NCBI GenBank assembly: GCA_040954595.2
Contig: CM082596.2
Span: forward strand, 7,750,001-7,814,000
Origin: Balanoglossus misakiensis
Lineage: Eukaryota > Hemichordata
DNA length: 64,000 bases
Direction of reading: 5' to 3'
How positions within the stretch are numbered: position 1 is the stretch's first letter; the number at the start of each line of letters is the position of its first letter. A program made the position numbers and the translations under genes. Under the pieces are notes generated by a model. That model did not search any database and was not told where the DNA came from. It saw only the letters and a program-made list of their open reading frames with translations. Positions 13,448 through 26,200 of the stretch are shown piece by piece.

Positions 13448-15312
13448 GGTATTAAAGCAGGTGAGTCATAAAGTAGGCAAGGAACATGAATGACCAGAGG
13501 AAGTCAAGGAAGGAAGGAAGGCAGAACCAAAGAAACTGAATGAATTTGCACCCGTAATCTCAAACTTATATGTATTTACACAATGACTGAACATCCACAA
13601 CTGCAATTAGTGCATGAAAAGAACCTCTACTGGCTGCAGGGTATCATATAACACAATTTGAAACGAAGAACCGAAAGGCAATGGGTATAAATACATCAAA
13701 GTATTCTCTATAGACATCATCAATTAGCTAAATTTAAAGGAATATTTGGCGCCGGAATTCCTATTCTTTGCGTCTCTAGATTTCCACATTCATAACACCT
13801 TAAAACCCTCTGGAGATTTAACGTATAATAACGTGCGTAGCCATTGGAACCAAAGCAATCAAGAGTCATGCTGATTGACGTTCCGTCAATCAATCGATTA
13901 CTGACGTAGACAAATTAACAGCAGAGAATGTATGCATGCATGTACATGTATGTTTGCATGTATGTTATCTAGTATGTCACCAAGGCAACCATCGTGTCTC
14001 TGTTCAAAACTTGCCCAAAAGTTATGTCATGTGTTAGTTTAATGTGATGTGTTAATCGGAAATTGGAAAAAAAAATGTCCAAGAAGACCGAGTGGAGTGA
14101 GTGTGTTCACTGATAGCGTCAAAGCCACAATTTTGCAAGATTATTACATGAACGATATAAATACAAGTCAGATGGACCCGTGGGGCCTGTTTCTCGAGAA
14201 ATGCGTTTGAAAAAATATACGAATGACAGAAGAAATAGTTGGATGAAAGTAGGGGGAAAAGGAGTTCCGAATGAGATTGAACAAATGTACATGATCTCAA
14301 CATGTTGCACTTACCCAAGTGAATTAAAGATCCTACTTGTCTTTTCTTCGTCTTTTATGCGTTTTGAAAAACTTGACGAGGAAATATGCAGAACTTCTTC
14401 AGTGGTGTAACGTGAACGTCCTTGTCCTTGCTACTGTCTTCGTATGTACTCCACAATCTGTCTTAAATAGGAATTAGTATAATATACCGTACGACGACGA
14501 TATCTCGTTACCCAATATTACTAAACTTGACGTGCGCTTGCGCGCTATGCGACACGACTCTGATGCTCCTCCTTGATTATATATCAAGTTTCTGAGAAGC
14601 AAGTGATTTTTACTCTGGAGAAAGCTGAAACGGCAATAGGTAACTGGAATTGAACAGAGCCTCTGGGAGTTGACATGGAGACAGAGATTTAAAAAACATC
14701 GAATTTCCTACTGGGTTACACTGCTTTAGGCCTAATAATAGTTTGCTCTGATTTTACTGATCTGGATAAAGAAGTGTGTTGAGTTCAGCATTTTTGTGAC
14801 CTTGTAGGCCTATAGTATGTTTAAGTATTCAAAAACATTCTCGAAATGGGTCAAAAAGAGAGAGTAACCAAGAAAATGACTTGTGACGAATACTTGTGTA
14901 ATAATCTGAATCGCCATGTCTTGTTGCAGACATACTGATATGTACTTAATCCCTTTTATGACATTTGGTGGAGTCAATCGACTGGGACACTGTTCGTATG
15001 CGCAGAGGGCCTTAGTACAGGTCCCAGCCTGTCTGCTATGATGAAGTACAATTCTGTCTTCAAAACAAAATTGGCAGCACTGTGCCACATTTTAGATCAC
15101 ACGACGGAAACTATCGCAAAAAAAAAAAAGAAACGAAACAAGGAATTCTTTATTTTTTTGTAGTTTTAAGCCCTGGGCGTAGGCCTACATGTACATAATG
15201 CTTTTATACGTAGTTGAAACAATGGAAGTCGGCATATTTTGGAATTAACGAAGAATTGGAATCCCTCCGATTAAAAATTATAGTTGATTCAGTTTATATT
15301 CATCTTTTAGGG

Positions 15313-15415
15313 ACCGTTCAGTTTTTACGGCAGGGGGGGGGGGGGGCGGCAAGTTTGTGTCATCGGTTCTCAAAATCAGGCCGACCCCCCCTTCACCCTG
15401 GGGTACATAGGCCTA
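15313..15415. repeat. G-run containing repeat fragment
   Basis: TTAGGGACCGTTCAGTTTTT is followed by a G run of 12 and, about 45 bp later, CCGACCCCCCCTTCACCCTGG. The TTA plus GGG start resembles one end of a Harbinger-type element, but I cannot identify a matching opposite terminus, so this is probably a fragment. Confidence 0.35.
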
Positions 15416-15928
15416 GACCCTACCAGGATTCAGTGGAAATATCACAACTGTGGGAAATATGTAGGCCAATACGCCCTGCGCAAATGAGACCATAACAAGC
15501 GTATATAATTTACCCAAACACAAAACTTTATTAATATCAAAGATAAGAGCTTATGTGGTTAGCAACCAACTGCTTTTCCTAATTGAGGTATTTGCAGTTT
15601 CCATGGAGACACATGTCAGCTCTGCTACACAACCGGCCGGTATAAAAATGGATATGATGAAAGATGTTTTCCTTAATGTAACTGAAAGTATATATGCGTC
15701 GATTACCCGGTTGCAAATATATCTATGATAGAGTTCTATTCAGGCCTAATAATCGATTCACAAACCACATGGCACGAAACACAAGCAAGTCGGCCATTTT
15801 GCTGCATTACATTACTAGTCTCAGTTACCCAGCAGGAAGTCTGGTTGTACCATGCAGCTGTTATATTCATTCATGTCCACAAATCATAACTGTCCAGGTA
15901 CGTTTATCATAAGTAGAATAGGATGGTT

Positions 15929-16002
15929 ACCCCCTGGATTTTTCCCCACCAGACTTAAAGATGTGGTCTGTAGTGTATCTGGTGGGTAAATGTCCAGGGG
16001 GT
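15929..16002. repeat. 74-bp hairpin
   Basis: ACCCCCTGGATTTTTCCCCACCAGA is mirrored by TCTGGTGGG-AAATGTCCAGGGGGT with few mismatches. The spacer is about 24 bp. Probably a miniature fold-back element. Confidence 0.7.
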
Positions 16003-18174
16003 GTGTGACCTAGAGTCATGGTCATCACGTTAGTCTGTAACATATGGCATATCTACTTCACTCTTGATCACAGCGATGGCCAAAATGGATCAGACACCCG
16101 AACTGACAGTCTCCATCAATTTCTCAGCCCTCGCTGTCTTCCACAGGCAAACTATGGGGGCACTTTGATCAGCAAACAATTAAAAAAAATGAAATGTACT
16201 CCTGGAAAATTGAGTCAGTTACAGTCATGCTACAAACACAAAAAGATGTAATTCACTAAAAAAAACTTGAAAAATTTGGTAAATTCCTTCTAGGAAAAAT
16301 TGTCCTGGAAATATTTCCAGGATGATCACTTGAAAATTTCCCTGAAAGTCCTGGAATGGAAAAAAACTTTGAGCACTTGAATCCCGGCATTGTAAATCAA
16401 AGATATGGGAACATTGCAAGGGAAATTAAGTGAGACATGTTGAATTTAGTCTCTGATTCATTTCCACTGTCGCCGTAAGATTTTCCTTTGAACTTGTGTG
16501 CATGCATATTTGATTTGGCAATCATGTTCACTATACCCACCAAGGAAAAAATACGTTTTGAGGAATTTAGGGATTTGGGGAGATCTGTCTTCACCACTGA
16601 CTGTGCTGATGTTCTTTACGTCGTTGTTTGATAAGTATTGATGTCAATCCGGTGCTGTGAAGGAAAGCAAGGAATTTGTTTTGCTGTCATCCCCCCGGAT
16701 TAACTGCAAAGTGCTTCCAGCCACCGTGATCTTACCAACACTTTCAGAGAAAATTGGGTGTAAGCTTTCAGGGAACCATATTTTGCCTGACCTACATTGG
16801 CGTGCATCAATCAACCCGGACTCAATTTCTCTGTCTGCAGCCATGCAATTGCCTTCACTTACGCAGAAATAGTGGGGGGAAATGATTAGATGTAATTCCT
16901 GGAGTCTGCGGAGTCGACTTAACCAGTGACTAATTTATCAATTTCGTATGTAATCCATCGTTCAGTATTTATTGCTTTTATGTAGATTGTTATATCACCA
17001 TAAATTCTGGTGGCAGAGACCAGAGTGATTGTCATAGAGCTCAAGCACAGGCATTTTACAATGTACTCATTTTCTATGTCATATATCATTGTACAGTTTA
17101 ATCAGTATATATTGTTCCTCTTTAATCATTACAATTGTTCCACGTTGTTGTTTTAACTGTTGTGGTAGGACCTGTCTAGGGAAAACTAAACAGAAAGAGA
17201 CGCAGGCATTTTGCGGTAGTAGCTGTGTTATTAAAAAAAATGTTCAAATTTTTTAGATCTGTGTGATTGTCAAGTTTTTTATGTACATCATATGCTTTGG
17301 TATTGTCGTCAACTCTGTGCAACTCGGACAGTATCTCCAATATACTCAGACATAAATCCTGGTGTTTTGTGAATAACCTTATAGTATGCTGGCTGCATTT
17401 CAGCATCTGGTAGATATTAGATTTCGAAAATGAAAATGATGTATGCAAAAGACAAGTTCTGAGGAAAGTATAGTTCTTAAAAGAGTGATGCATTTAGGTA
17501 CATGTACCAATTAGAATGTGCAGTCCCGCAGGTATAAGCCTCAATGATAACTGGTATATATTTTTCTCCCCTTTGTTCCAGATTTCCAATCCTGACAATG
17601 TCAGTCCACCATCTTTCTGAGTGTCCTCTGACATATACCGAGATGTCGACGATCTGTTGAAGGATGTCCAACCAGAAACCCAGACCGACAATGTCACAGA
17701 AACCAAACCAAGAGAATCTGTGCAGAGTGACATGGGTTGTTTCAACTGGTTTATGGTCATTTGGCTTTAATCAGATTGGGGACATTTAATACCAAATCAG
17801 GAAGTTTTAACAAACTTGTTGCAAGTACGCCCTCGACGATAAGGGCAATTTGTTCTCTTGATGTCCAAGTAAATTTGCATATGATTTATAAGGCTATTCA
17901 GATGCTAATTTTAAACTTTGCATATAAATGTTAATTTAGGTGCTATGCATTTTTTGTCGTTTTATTGTAAAATAAGAGAAATTAGTCCTGTTTCATGAAT
18001 CCTTGATCTAACAATTTGTTGTTTTAATATTGACAGCTTTAGTATTTTCTCCATAGCTTTGATTTAATGACAAATAAAACACGCGACCTTGATTGAAGAA
18101 CAACCTGTCGACCAAACCATACATAAAGTTTTGTTGAGCTTGATACCGTCGAAAGTTCCGGGCCGACAGCCAAT

Positions 18175-18362
18175 ATCGCTTCTCGGCCTTTTGGCTAAGA
18201 TCATGTGTAGTATCTGTTCTTATCAGCTTAATATCTGATACGCTGCTCACCGAGCAGCTCGATATTAAACTGATTTTTGGAAACGGGCCATGGAATAGGG
18301 GCTTGCTCCGTCCTGGCCACGGATCGACCTGGTATTGCAGTACCTCCAGGAACGGTCCACCT
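18175..18362 (+). ncRNA. U2 spliceosomal snRNA gene
   Basis: This is a 188-nt match to metazoan U2 RNA, which pairs with the intron branch site and with U6 in the spliceosome. Visible landmarks in order: the conserved 5' end ATCGCTTCTCGGCCTTTTGG, the branch-site recognition core GTAGTA at 18207-18212, stem-loop IIa (TATCAG through CTGATA), a stem IIb of GCTGCTC/GAGCAGC at 18242-18258, the Sm site ATTTTTGG at 18273-18280, and stem-loop IV CCTGG-ATTGCAGTACCTCCAGG near 18328-18350. The stem IIb sequence differs from vertebrates but keeps pairing, which argues for a functional gene and not a dead retrocopy. No other snRNA was seen nearby. Open frames across it are chance frames. Transcription by RNA polymerase II from a snRNA-type promoter is expected from the family. 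Confidence 0.95.
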
Positions 18363-18370
18363 CACAATTA

Positions 18371-18384
18371 AATCAAAAATAAGA
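18371..18384 (+). terminator. possible snRNA 3' box
   Basis: AATCAAAAATAAGA lies 9 nt after the U2 RNA end and resembles the loose snRNA 3' processing box (GTTT-AAA-AGA). The position is right for the class, but the motif is degenerate. Confidence 0.35.
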
Positions 18385-18698
18385 CTTGAAAATGATTTCT
18401 GAAAAGTGGAAAGCACTGAAATTCTCTTCATACAAAGTGTGTTAGTCAGTTTGGATTGTTAACCACACCCCTGCGCATGAATGGCGGTGGGAATGGGGCA
18501 GGGGACCAGACTACCTGTTCGTGTCATTTACAAATGTCGAGCAATGCAAGTTACAGAGTAAATAAAAACAAAAGAATCGTACATAGTGCGCCGTATGATG
18601 ACGCTCTTTAAATTGAAAGAGTATACAGAGTCGGGACAGTGTATAATTGCTACATACATTGTATAGATGTTTAGTATTCATGTCTATTTTGCAGCTGA

Positions 18699-18940
18699 TG
18701 TAGACTAACCCACTGGTCGCTTGGTGATTTTTGTATCTCAATACTTTTTTGTGTTTGCGGTGAATTTTGCACTGAGGTCACGGTTTCGGTTAGCGTCGAC
18801 TACGCGTTCCCTTGACGTACGTACGCTCACACTCGGTGACTTTTACTCCATACACGGTACATAGAGAAATTTGGAACAAGTTTTTTAAATGTATTTATTA
18901 TGAAATACTGAAGCCCTTAGACTTGGAGTAAGTCTACAGC
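18699..18940 (+). repeat. family F repeat copy 2
   Basis: A second copy of the repeat at 9914-10220, about 335 bp downstream of the U2 gene. It starts GTAGACTAACCCACTGGTCG, carries CTACGCGTTCCCTTGACGTAC and GTGACTTTTACTCCA, and ends CCCTTAGACTTGGAGTAAGTCTAC. It is shorter than copy 1. Mobility class unknown. Confidence 0.6.
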
Positions 18941-19427
18941 TGATGTATTCTTAGAAAACATGTTATGTGTGAATTCAGCGAGAATCACATTATACCTACC
19001 TAGCCCATTCGTTCCACACATATAGCTGTAGAATCAACTAGAACTCTTGATTTTAATAGCTCAAACATTATACTCACGATTTTTTCCCCCAGAACTGATA
19101 AGATATCTTTACAGTAATGCGATTTTTGGCACATGGTTCGGAAGTATGTTGTTGGAACTGTAAGATGGAAAATAAATGAAAAGGGTTTCAGAGAATCCTG
19201 AATAGGGACTCTTTCCAGCAGATGCCTGTAGTCATGACACCTTATGACTGCAAGCGCTGTTCTCAGATCCATCTGGATTGACAGATGGTACACAGTTTTT
19301 GACAATTTACTGCTAACTTCACTGGGTGGAGCGACCGGGCTCCCATCTCTCGGACTGCGCTGCAACTACAGTTGGGTTTAATTAAAGATGTCGCCACTCA
19401 CTGAGTTGCAAAGAAACAGTGAACTCT

Positions 19428-19445
19428 ACCGCAGAGGGCGCACTA
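19428..19445. promoter_or_regulatory. CTCF-like motif upstream of DIP2
   Basis: ACCGCAGAGGGCGCACTA fits the CTCF core (CC-GCAGRGGGCGC). It lies about 0.75 kb before the DIP2 start codon, so it could mark the boundary between the U2 locus and DIP2. Single motif, by eye. Confidence 0.35.
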
Positions 19446-19979
19446 TCAGGAAGATACCCTCACCATCACCTCACCATTCTAGTTCTTGTAGTATCATCTT
19501 GCAGTGGTTTACTTTGCCAATCATCGTCCACAAGGTTCTTTATTTTCACCTGGCCACCCAAGTGAAAAACCACTTTCCATGCCAACCGTTGCACAGGTAT
19601 AGGCCTACACTCAGGTATCACTGACCTACATATTTATTGTGGACTGGACCAGATATTTGCCTGTAAATTGTCCCTTTAAAACAGTTCATAATTCAAAATA
19701 CGTAAAGGAGATCATTTTGACGACTATTTTTATTTTATGACTAAGGACAACAGGAATTTTTTTGCAAGTGTGGGTTGCACATGTATTCTGAGCAAGAGAG
19801 ACACCCAAAGTGCGTCATAACGTTCGTTGACCCCAAACTGCGGCTTGCATGCAGTGAACTAAAAATAACACTGATAATTCTCACAAAGGGAAGAAATGTA
19901 AAAAAAATGATATATAGAGAAACGCGACAGCTGTATCTGATGATTTGTTTTCTTTATCGGCTAAAAAGTTAACTTTTTT

Positions 19980-20183
19980 CGATTTTGTTTGGTTTTGTGA
20001 CGTAGTCCACTTATCACCACCAGCGTCGGTGACGTCTCTCCCCTTGTACGAGGTTCAGCCGGAATCACGTGACCTTAGGTGTGGAGAGTATTCAATATGG
20101 CCGACCAGTGAGAGAAGGGCCGTTATTCCGAGTTCACTGCGTAATTCTTGGTGTATTTGCGACGATCGCGACGTTTCAGCAGT
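19980..20183 (+). promoter_or_regulatory. DIP2 promoter and 5' leader region
   Basis: This is the only CpG-containing stretch next to the DIP2 start codon. It holds a CRE-like GGTGACGTCTC near 20028, an E-box TCACGTGACC near 20065 and a YY1-like AATATGGCCG near 20095. No TATA box is visible, which fits a housekeeping-type promoter. The transcription start and any upstream untranslated exon are not determined. Confidence 0.5.
20097..20111 (+). other. possible 4-codon upstream ORF
   Basis: An ATG followed by three codons and TGA lies 73 nt before the DIP2 start codon. It overlaps the YY1-like motif, so the transcript may begin near or after it. It is a uORF only if the transcript starts upstream of 20097. 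Confidence 0.25.
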
Positions 20184-20268
20184 ATGGCAGAGCGGGCGGT
20201 GACCACGGCATCTCTGCCGCAGGAGATCAAGACCAAATTGACCGAGCTGGATCAGGAACTGGCCGAGG
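20184..20268 (+). CDS. DIP2: DIP2 exon 1
   Basis: Encodes residues 1-28 plus one base. Starts MAERAVTTASLPQEI and ends ELDQELAE, which aligns with the DMAP1-binding start of DIP2 proteins. Donor GTACGT. The final G joins GT of exon 2 to give the family's conserved E-G-D-I junction. Confidence 0.92.
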
Positions 20269-23200
20269 GTACGTAGAAAAACACAGAGGAAGCGGCGACA
20301 ACTACTACTACAGCTTGTAGCCTGTCCCGTTTCATTATGTGGGAGCACTTGTTTTTGTTTATAAATGCAAGGGTCGTCGGCGCCGCGAAGGTTCATTCGT
20401 ATGCAGTCGTGACACATGAATTAGGCTGTCGTTGAAGCTTCTGTGTCAGCTCAAAGACATTGCTGCGAAGGAATCATCCGGGGAATGTTGGCATAATTTA
20501 TCTCAAGTTACACGCTCTTTCCCTTGACCCCAGTCTGTCGACATTAATATTTCGACGATCAAAGTGCATTTCATGTACATCAATCGTGACGTTTCTCACC
20601 ATCACACGTGATTAATGTTTAAACGATGTATTTACCAGCCACTGAATTTGGTAACCGATTTCATACCTTGTGTCAATTTCCTGTGAATGAGGCATATTTC
20701 GCAAGAATTATCAATGTGTCACAAAACGATCGTCGAGATAGAATGAACCACTTCACAAGTTTATTTGACTTGTTAACGTGTTTGTTATTGGCGATATAAG
20801 GCCAGACACCATGATTTTTGAATGTTGTTGATAAACGGAGGCCAGTTCTTCCATGGCCAATTCTGGCTGTTTTTAGGGGCCAGTGGTTAATAGAGGCCAT
20901 TGGGTACACAGGCGATACACAGTCACAAAATTCTTGTCATTGTGATTATGGAAAGTGATAGGGCTTCAGCATTGTTCCCACAAGTTACAGGTCTAAACTT
21001 GGCCACTCTAAACACTAACAAGCCGAGAGCCAAATGATAATTAAATAAACACTGAAAATTGAAAGTAAACTAAATAAATTGGGGACGATAAGTTGATTAT
21101 TATACCACATTGTTTATTTTATTTGTTCCCCATTTGAATCCATTCATCCCATTGTTGCCATAAAGAAGTTAGGTTGAAAAAAAAGTTAAGATAACATGTG
21201 AAATCTGTTGTTAAATTCACAGTTTCCTGTGAAATTTCTGCGTATGGCTGTTTGAACTTTAGAGAAGTTAGAGTATATTGAAAAAAGTTTGTATTGAAAA
21301 TGGCCATCTATTGTATACTAACTTGCATGGTCATACTTGTATTCAGAGTCTGAAAGTTAAATGACCTATTGCAGGGTATGCGTGGTGTCTAGCTTATTGC
21401 AAGTATGTGGTTTTGGACTCGCAGAGTGTACTACGTGCATGTTAATTGTCCTAAAGATAAGTACACATTTAATTCCGACTGAGTGATAAATTGTGCGGAT
21501 TATCGACTGTGTGACTTCAAGAATGACCCCCTGCAGGAAATTATTCATGCAGTGGGTACTTATTACACTTGGCAGTCGCTCATGTTGTATTTCTTGAAGG
21601 ATTCTCAAGTGCTTCTGGGTAACAAAATACATGGACGTGTAACTTGCCCTGTTGGGGGTAATGTGCACAGTTCATATCTATATACGCATGAATTCCGATG
21701 TTACAGTGAGTTACATGTCAGGCTGATACTGCAATGATTCTTATAATACCTGCTGCTGTGTGATGGTCATAATTAATTGTATACCAAACTCCAAAGTTTC
21801 AATATGGATGTTTTGGGAAACTGCTGGTAATGTTCAGTTGCCCAGTTTCCATGTTATCAACTTTGTCAGTGTGATCATAGGCTGTGTTGTGCCGACTGTT
21901 CCATATGGTAGATTACACCAATTGGGGAATTTGTTATTTGTACCGTATGGGTATTTAATTGCATTTCAAGGTAGGCTTCAATTAATACAAAGTATGCGCA
22001 TATTTTGTATTTTTTGCACTTTGCATGGTCAGCCAGTGTTTTGCTGTGGTTTCTTTGCAATCCCATAATGAGAAATATTTGTCCAACTAGACCACTGCAG
22101 TAACAGAATCGTATTGTCCATCACGATATATGGCTCTCAGATCAAAGATCATCACCATTTATTTTAGAACCTGGTGTCGGTGCCAAATGAGCAAGTCCCA
22201 CTCCCAACCACTTCTCCGATTCCTCAATTAGGGCTACACAAATTGACCGATAAAGACGAACGTAAAATCAGTCAATATGGAGAAGACTCGTACTGCACAA
22301 TTGTACAATGCTGCCTTGCTCGTCGGGAAATCATTCTCAGAGCTGCTTTGATTGGATTTTACGAGAAAGACTGTAAAACTCAGAGTTTATTCCCTGCATT
22401 CCCCACATGCTGAAAACAGTTATCAAATTAACCTTTGCTCCAGTGACTCTAAGGTTACATGCGTAATACTCTAACTGTTCTGCAGATATAAAGACTAAAG
22501 TAGATGGCTACATGTAACCTTACCTACTTACAGGTAATACTGCACCCTGGGGACTAACTTTCTGAAAAATGAAAACTCTTTTATTTTAATATTCAGGCTT
22601 GTAGAATATCTACTATCTTGCTGAAAAAGATGTACTGTACATTGGCCCCATCCAAGTAAATGAAAAATCTAGTTCGGCAGCCATTTTGAATTTTAGGGTA
22701 GTAATACATAAATGTAATAATTTGTAAAAAATTAATTCGAAAGTTTGAATCATTGATTTTGAAAGGTAAACGAGGTAACGTATTCTTGCAATAAGCAGGG
22801 GTGAATTTTACGAGTGATTCCAAGGTGCTTACATGTACTACTGCACATGTACGCAGTAATTCTCATTGTTAATTCTTAATTGCCATTGAATATGGTGGGA
22901 GTTATGGCCTCATCCCATAAACATGGCAGAGCCAGGGCTTTGATGTTCATTCACAGACCCTAATGGGGAGTTTATCTATGGCAGGGTATGAAGACCTTTA
23001 TTATCTGGTCAACCGCCAGTGTACATGTACAGTCTCAGAAGCCTGGTAATAGTTGGTTATCATTTCCTGGGATGCTTTCAGAAGCTCTACCACCACTGTT
23101 GTGTGTATACATGTATTTATTTGGGTTTGTGACTTCTGAGGCTGGAAGAAAACTATCACCATTGTGAGTGGGTTTATCAGCTCTGTTGCAGTTGCATTGA

Positions 23201-26200
23201 ACTTCGGTGCAATGACCGATCCACCCACAGCTTGTCGGCACACACACACTTGACCTTCAAGGCCTGCAGCTATAATGACGCACTGCAAAGGGAAAACCAT
23301 TTGATTTCATGGGGGAGGGGGTTGGAGGATTTTGGTACGTCAGCAATTTTTTTTCAGCCACTGTTTAACAGCATATTTTTTATCGATTGCCAGTCCACAC
23401 TATTCCTCAAGGCACTTCACAAGTAATTTTTCCCTCTCCACCCCCTCCCCCCAAGAAATCAAATGGTCCCCCCTAATGTAGATTAGAACCACACCCTTGT
23501 GAACTGTATACGGACATGTGCATGGAGTACATCTGATAACCCACTGGACACTTACTCCCCCTCCCCTTCCCCCATGCCTAGAACTTTAAAATGAAGGCGT
23601 AAATTTTGATAATCAGCTCAAATAAATTCCCGAAAAAAATAAGATGTGTAGTACTAGTAGTATACAGGTGGAAGGTACATTGTATATCATTTGTAGTATT
23701 GTCTGTGCACCATTTCATAAAGGCCAAGGTTGGATGAGACCACCCTGGTCTGTGTTTCTCCCGACAGAACGTGTAGGCAGGTTAAGTATTAGAGCAATTT
23801 CAATTTCAAATTTGTGGTGTGTATATTTAGAAGATCATGTAACACACATGTCAGTTGCAGGAATAGATAGGCACCATATTTTCCGTTTCTAAATTTAGAA
23901 TGAGCAGTTTCTGCATCCGTTCATAAAGTAGGTTAGCTTTGTATTTTATCAAACTATCAAATCTAATCCTGAAAAATTACTGATAAGGCTCGAGGGGGAT
24001 AATCGATTTCAACTCTGACTGGCAGGATTTGGAATTACTCATGTGAAATAGGTCTTTTATGCGAAACCTAGATTTTTATTTCGGTTGTATGGAGAAACCT
24101 GTGTTATAATTATATTATGACAGGTTTACCATGTTGCTCATATTTCATGTTGTGGCCAACTTTATGAAAAATCATACAACAGGAATTAGTGATATTTCAT
24201 CCAAAGTACTTTCACAATCTGGGTGCAGGTACACAGGGCATCTATCACTTGACAAATGCTGGGATTTGTTGACTGCTTGCGCTGTTTCAAGGGTACAGGT
24301 ATCTGTCATGCATATTCGATGGAAACTCTGAAATAGTTAGCAGAAAGCAAATTCATGTACCCCTCACATACAGAACAACGTAATAATGCAAGCCAACAGA
24401 ATTAATTACAGTAAGAATCTTAAAACTTATAATTGTTGAAATTTCAAATAAAATAGTAATGATATTGATAACATTTTCTTTTCCACTGTGTCATTGGGGA
24501 GTTCCCACATGAGAGAATACCCATCATGATTTATATCAATCATGTGATATCTTTTGAGTTTAACTATTTTCATTGAGTCTGTGTTGACTTTCAAGGCCAT
24601 AATAGGCCAGTGTTGCAAGTTCCAATGATGGCATCGCTGATATTTTAGCATCACATGCTGACTTGTGAAGAATTTGCTGCATGCAGCGATGATCTTCAGA
24701 AATCAATGATGCTGGATGCTTTGAGGACAAAATATCTAGGCCAACAGAAATCAGGTGTTTGGTATTAGTGAAGTTAGGGGGCCTTATTAGTGGAGGAATC
24801 ACATGATCAGCTGCTTCTATGGAATAAAGGAGATGTTTGCTACGGATCAAGTTTGTTTGTAATGAGGATTTAATTTTATCAATCAAAACTTCATTTCATG
24901 TATGTTTCATGAATTTATGGTGTGTCGTTTCTGTTTTTCCGTACGCTCAGACTGAATATGGACTCGGGTGGATGTGAAACAGGTCAGCTGCTTCTGCTAT
25001 TGCAAGAGGCAGCATGTTTACATAATATTGCTGTTTATTTTGATCAATATTTTTGTCACTTACGTGAAATGCTGTTGAAAATTGTGTTTATTGAAAAATA
25101 TGCTTCCCAAAACACTTCATTAGACTGGGTACATAGTGTTTTCAAAACAACCGTCTTTGCAACATGCATGTATGAGATGGTGAATACAGTTTTCTGAAGA
25201 AAAAATGGGTTCTCCACTGTTCTTAGCATTGTGTGTGCCGGTATCTGAGCACTCTAGCCAGAAAAAGAAGCAACCATCCAGTTTATAGTGGCTGGGGGAA
25301 TTTTTTAACGTAGCACTGGGAAAATATGTTGAAAATGTATGTTAGTGTTTTCTGCAGTATTCTTGCATGACTGAGCCATAATGTGTGGCACTCGCCCACC
25401 ATGACATCACTTTTCAGGAAGATGATTTGCATAGATCAGGTTCACGGTAAGGAGTAACCTCTCTCACACCTATTTTTTTGTGTGTGGGAAAAAATATCAC
25501 CATACATACCTTAGGTTGTAAATCGACTTTTACAGTTGCCCATTACGTGTACGTGTGTCCACTACTACACGTATGTATGATGAGTTAATTAAACGCTTAG
25601 TATTGCAAAATAAAATCTGTAGAGGATCAAATTCAAAGCAAGGGCTTGTTGTGGAGATAGAAATCATAAAATAATTGATCACTCTAGCATGTACCAAGAC
25701 TAGCTATCATCATGGTGTACTATATACCTGATAATTTTATTATTTGTTGGATGAGAAGTTGAATCTCACACAAAACGCCACAAGGTTCATTGTGCGTGCA
25801 AGCTCCTGTCCTGTTCCACGTATTGGGCAAAATCTTCTGTCGTTAATCCCAGCATAGTTGAGCAATGCAAAACCCACCACACCTCCTGTAGTGACGACAC
25901 CCAATTTATATGTTACGTATTTATCCCCCAGCCACTCTTGACAACTACATTGATCACCAGATTTTTACAAAAGCAATTATGTCTTCCCAAACACTCAACC
26001 AAAAAAATCCTGCCTCGCGGCCAGTCTGTGCCTCGAATGGGATCCCATCATACAACCCGAGGAAATTGAGATTTGTTCCGTGCGTGTTACTCCCGCACTG
26101 GCCATTACATCATTTCGGAGTTTTCGTTGTCGATGAATGCTTTCAATTTTTTTCTTTGACGGAAAACAATGATCATACACGAACAGTAATTTGATCATCA

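Larger units (their letters stand above)
1..18174. other. upstream region with no recognised protein gene
   Basis: I find no exon chain, conserved domain or RNA gene here other than the repeats listed separately. The longest open frames (minus strand 8965-9438 and 6253-6678, plus strand 1436-1717) have compositions typical of AT-rich or repeat-derived sequence and match no family I know. A distant 5' exon of a neighbouring gene, or an untranslated exon of the downstream gene, cannot be excluded by eye. Stretches 1289-2190, 2441-8660, 12024-13222, 13448-15312 and 16003-18174 show nothing I can name beyond short AT-rich runs. Confidence 0.5.

Noticed and set aside
16657-16872. Overlapping frames of about 70 codons on both strands
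   Set aside because: Open on both strands but no known family; I could not decide a coding strand or find splice sites consistent with an exon.
18008-18431. Minus-strand frames over the U2 region
   Set aside because: They are chance frames antisense to a clear snRNA gene.
25735-25905. Possible LINE reverse-transcriptase relic (LNLTQNATRFIVRAS-like reading)
   Set aside because: The resemblance to the 'LQNAAARLV' region of LINE polymerases is short and no flanking domain is visible; too weak to call.
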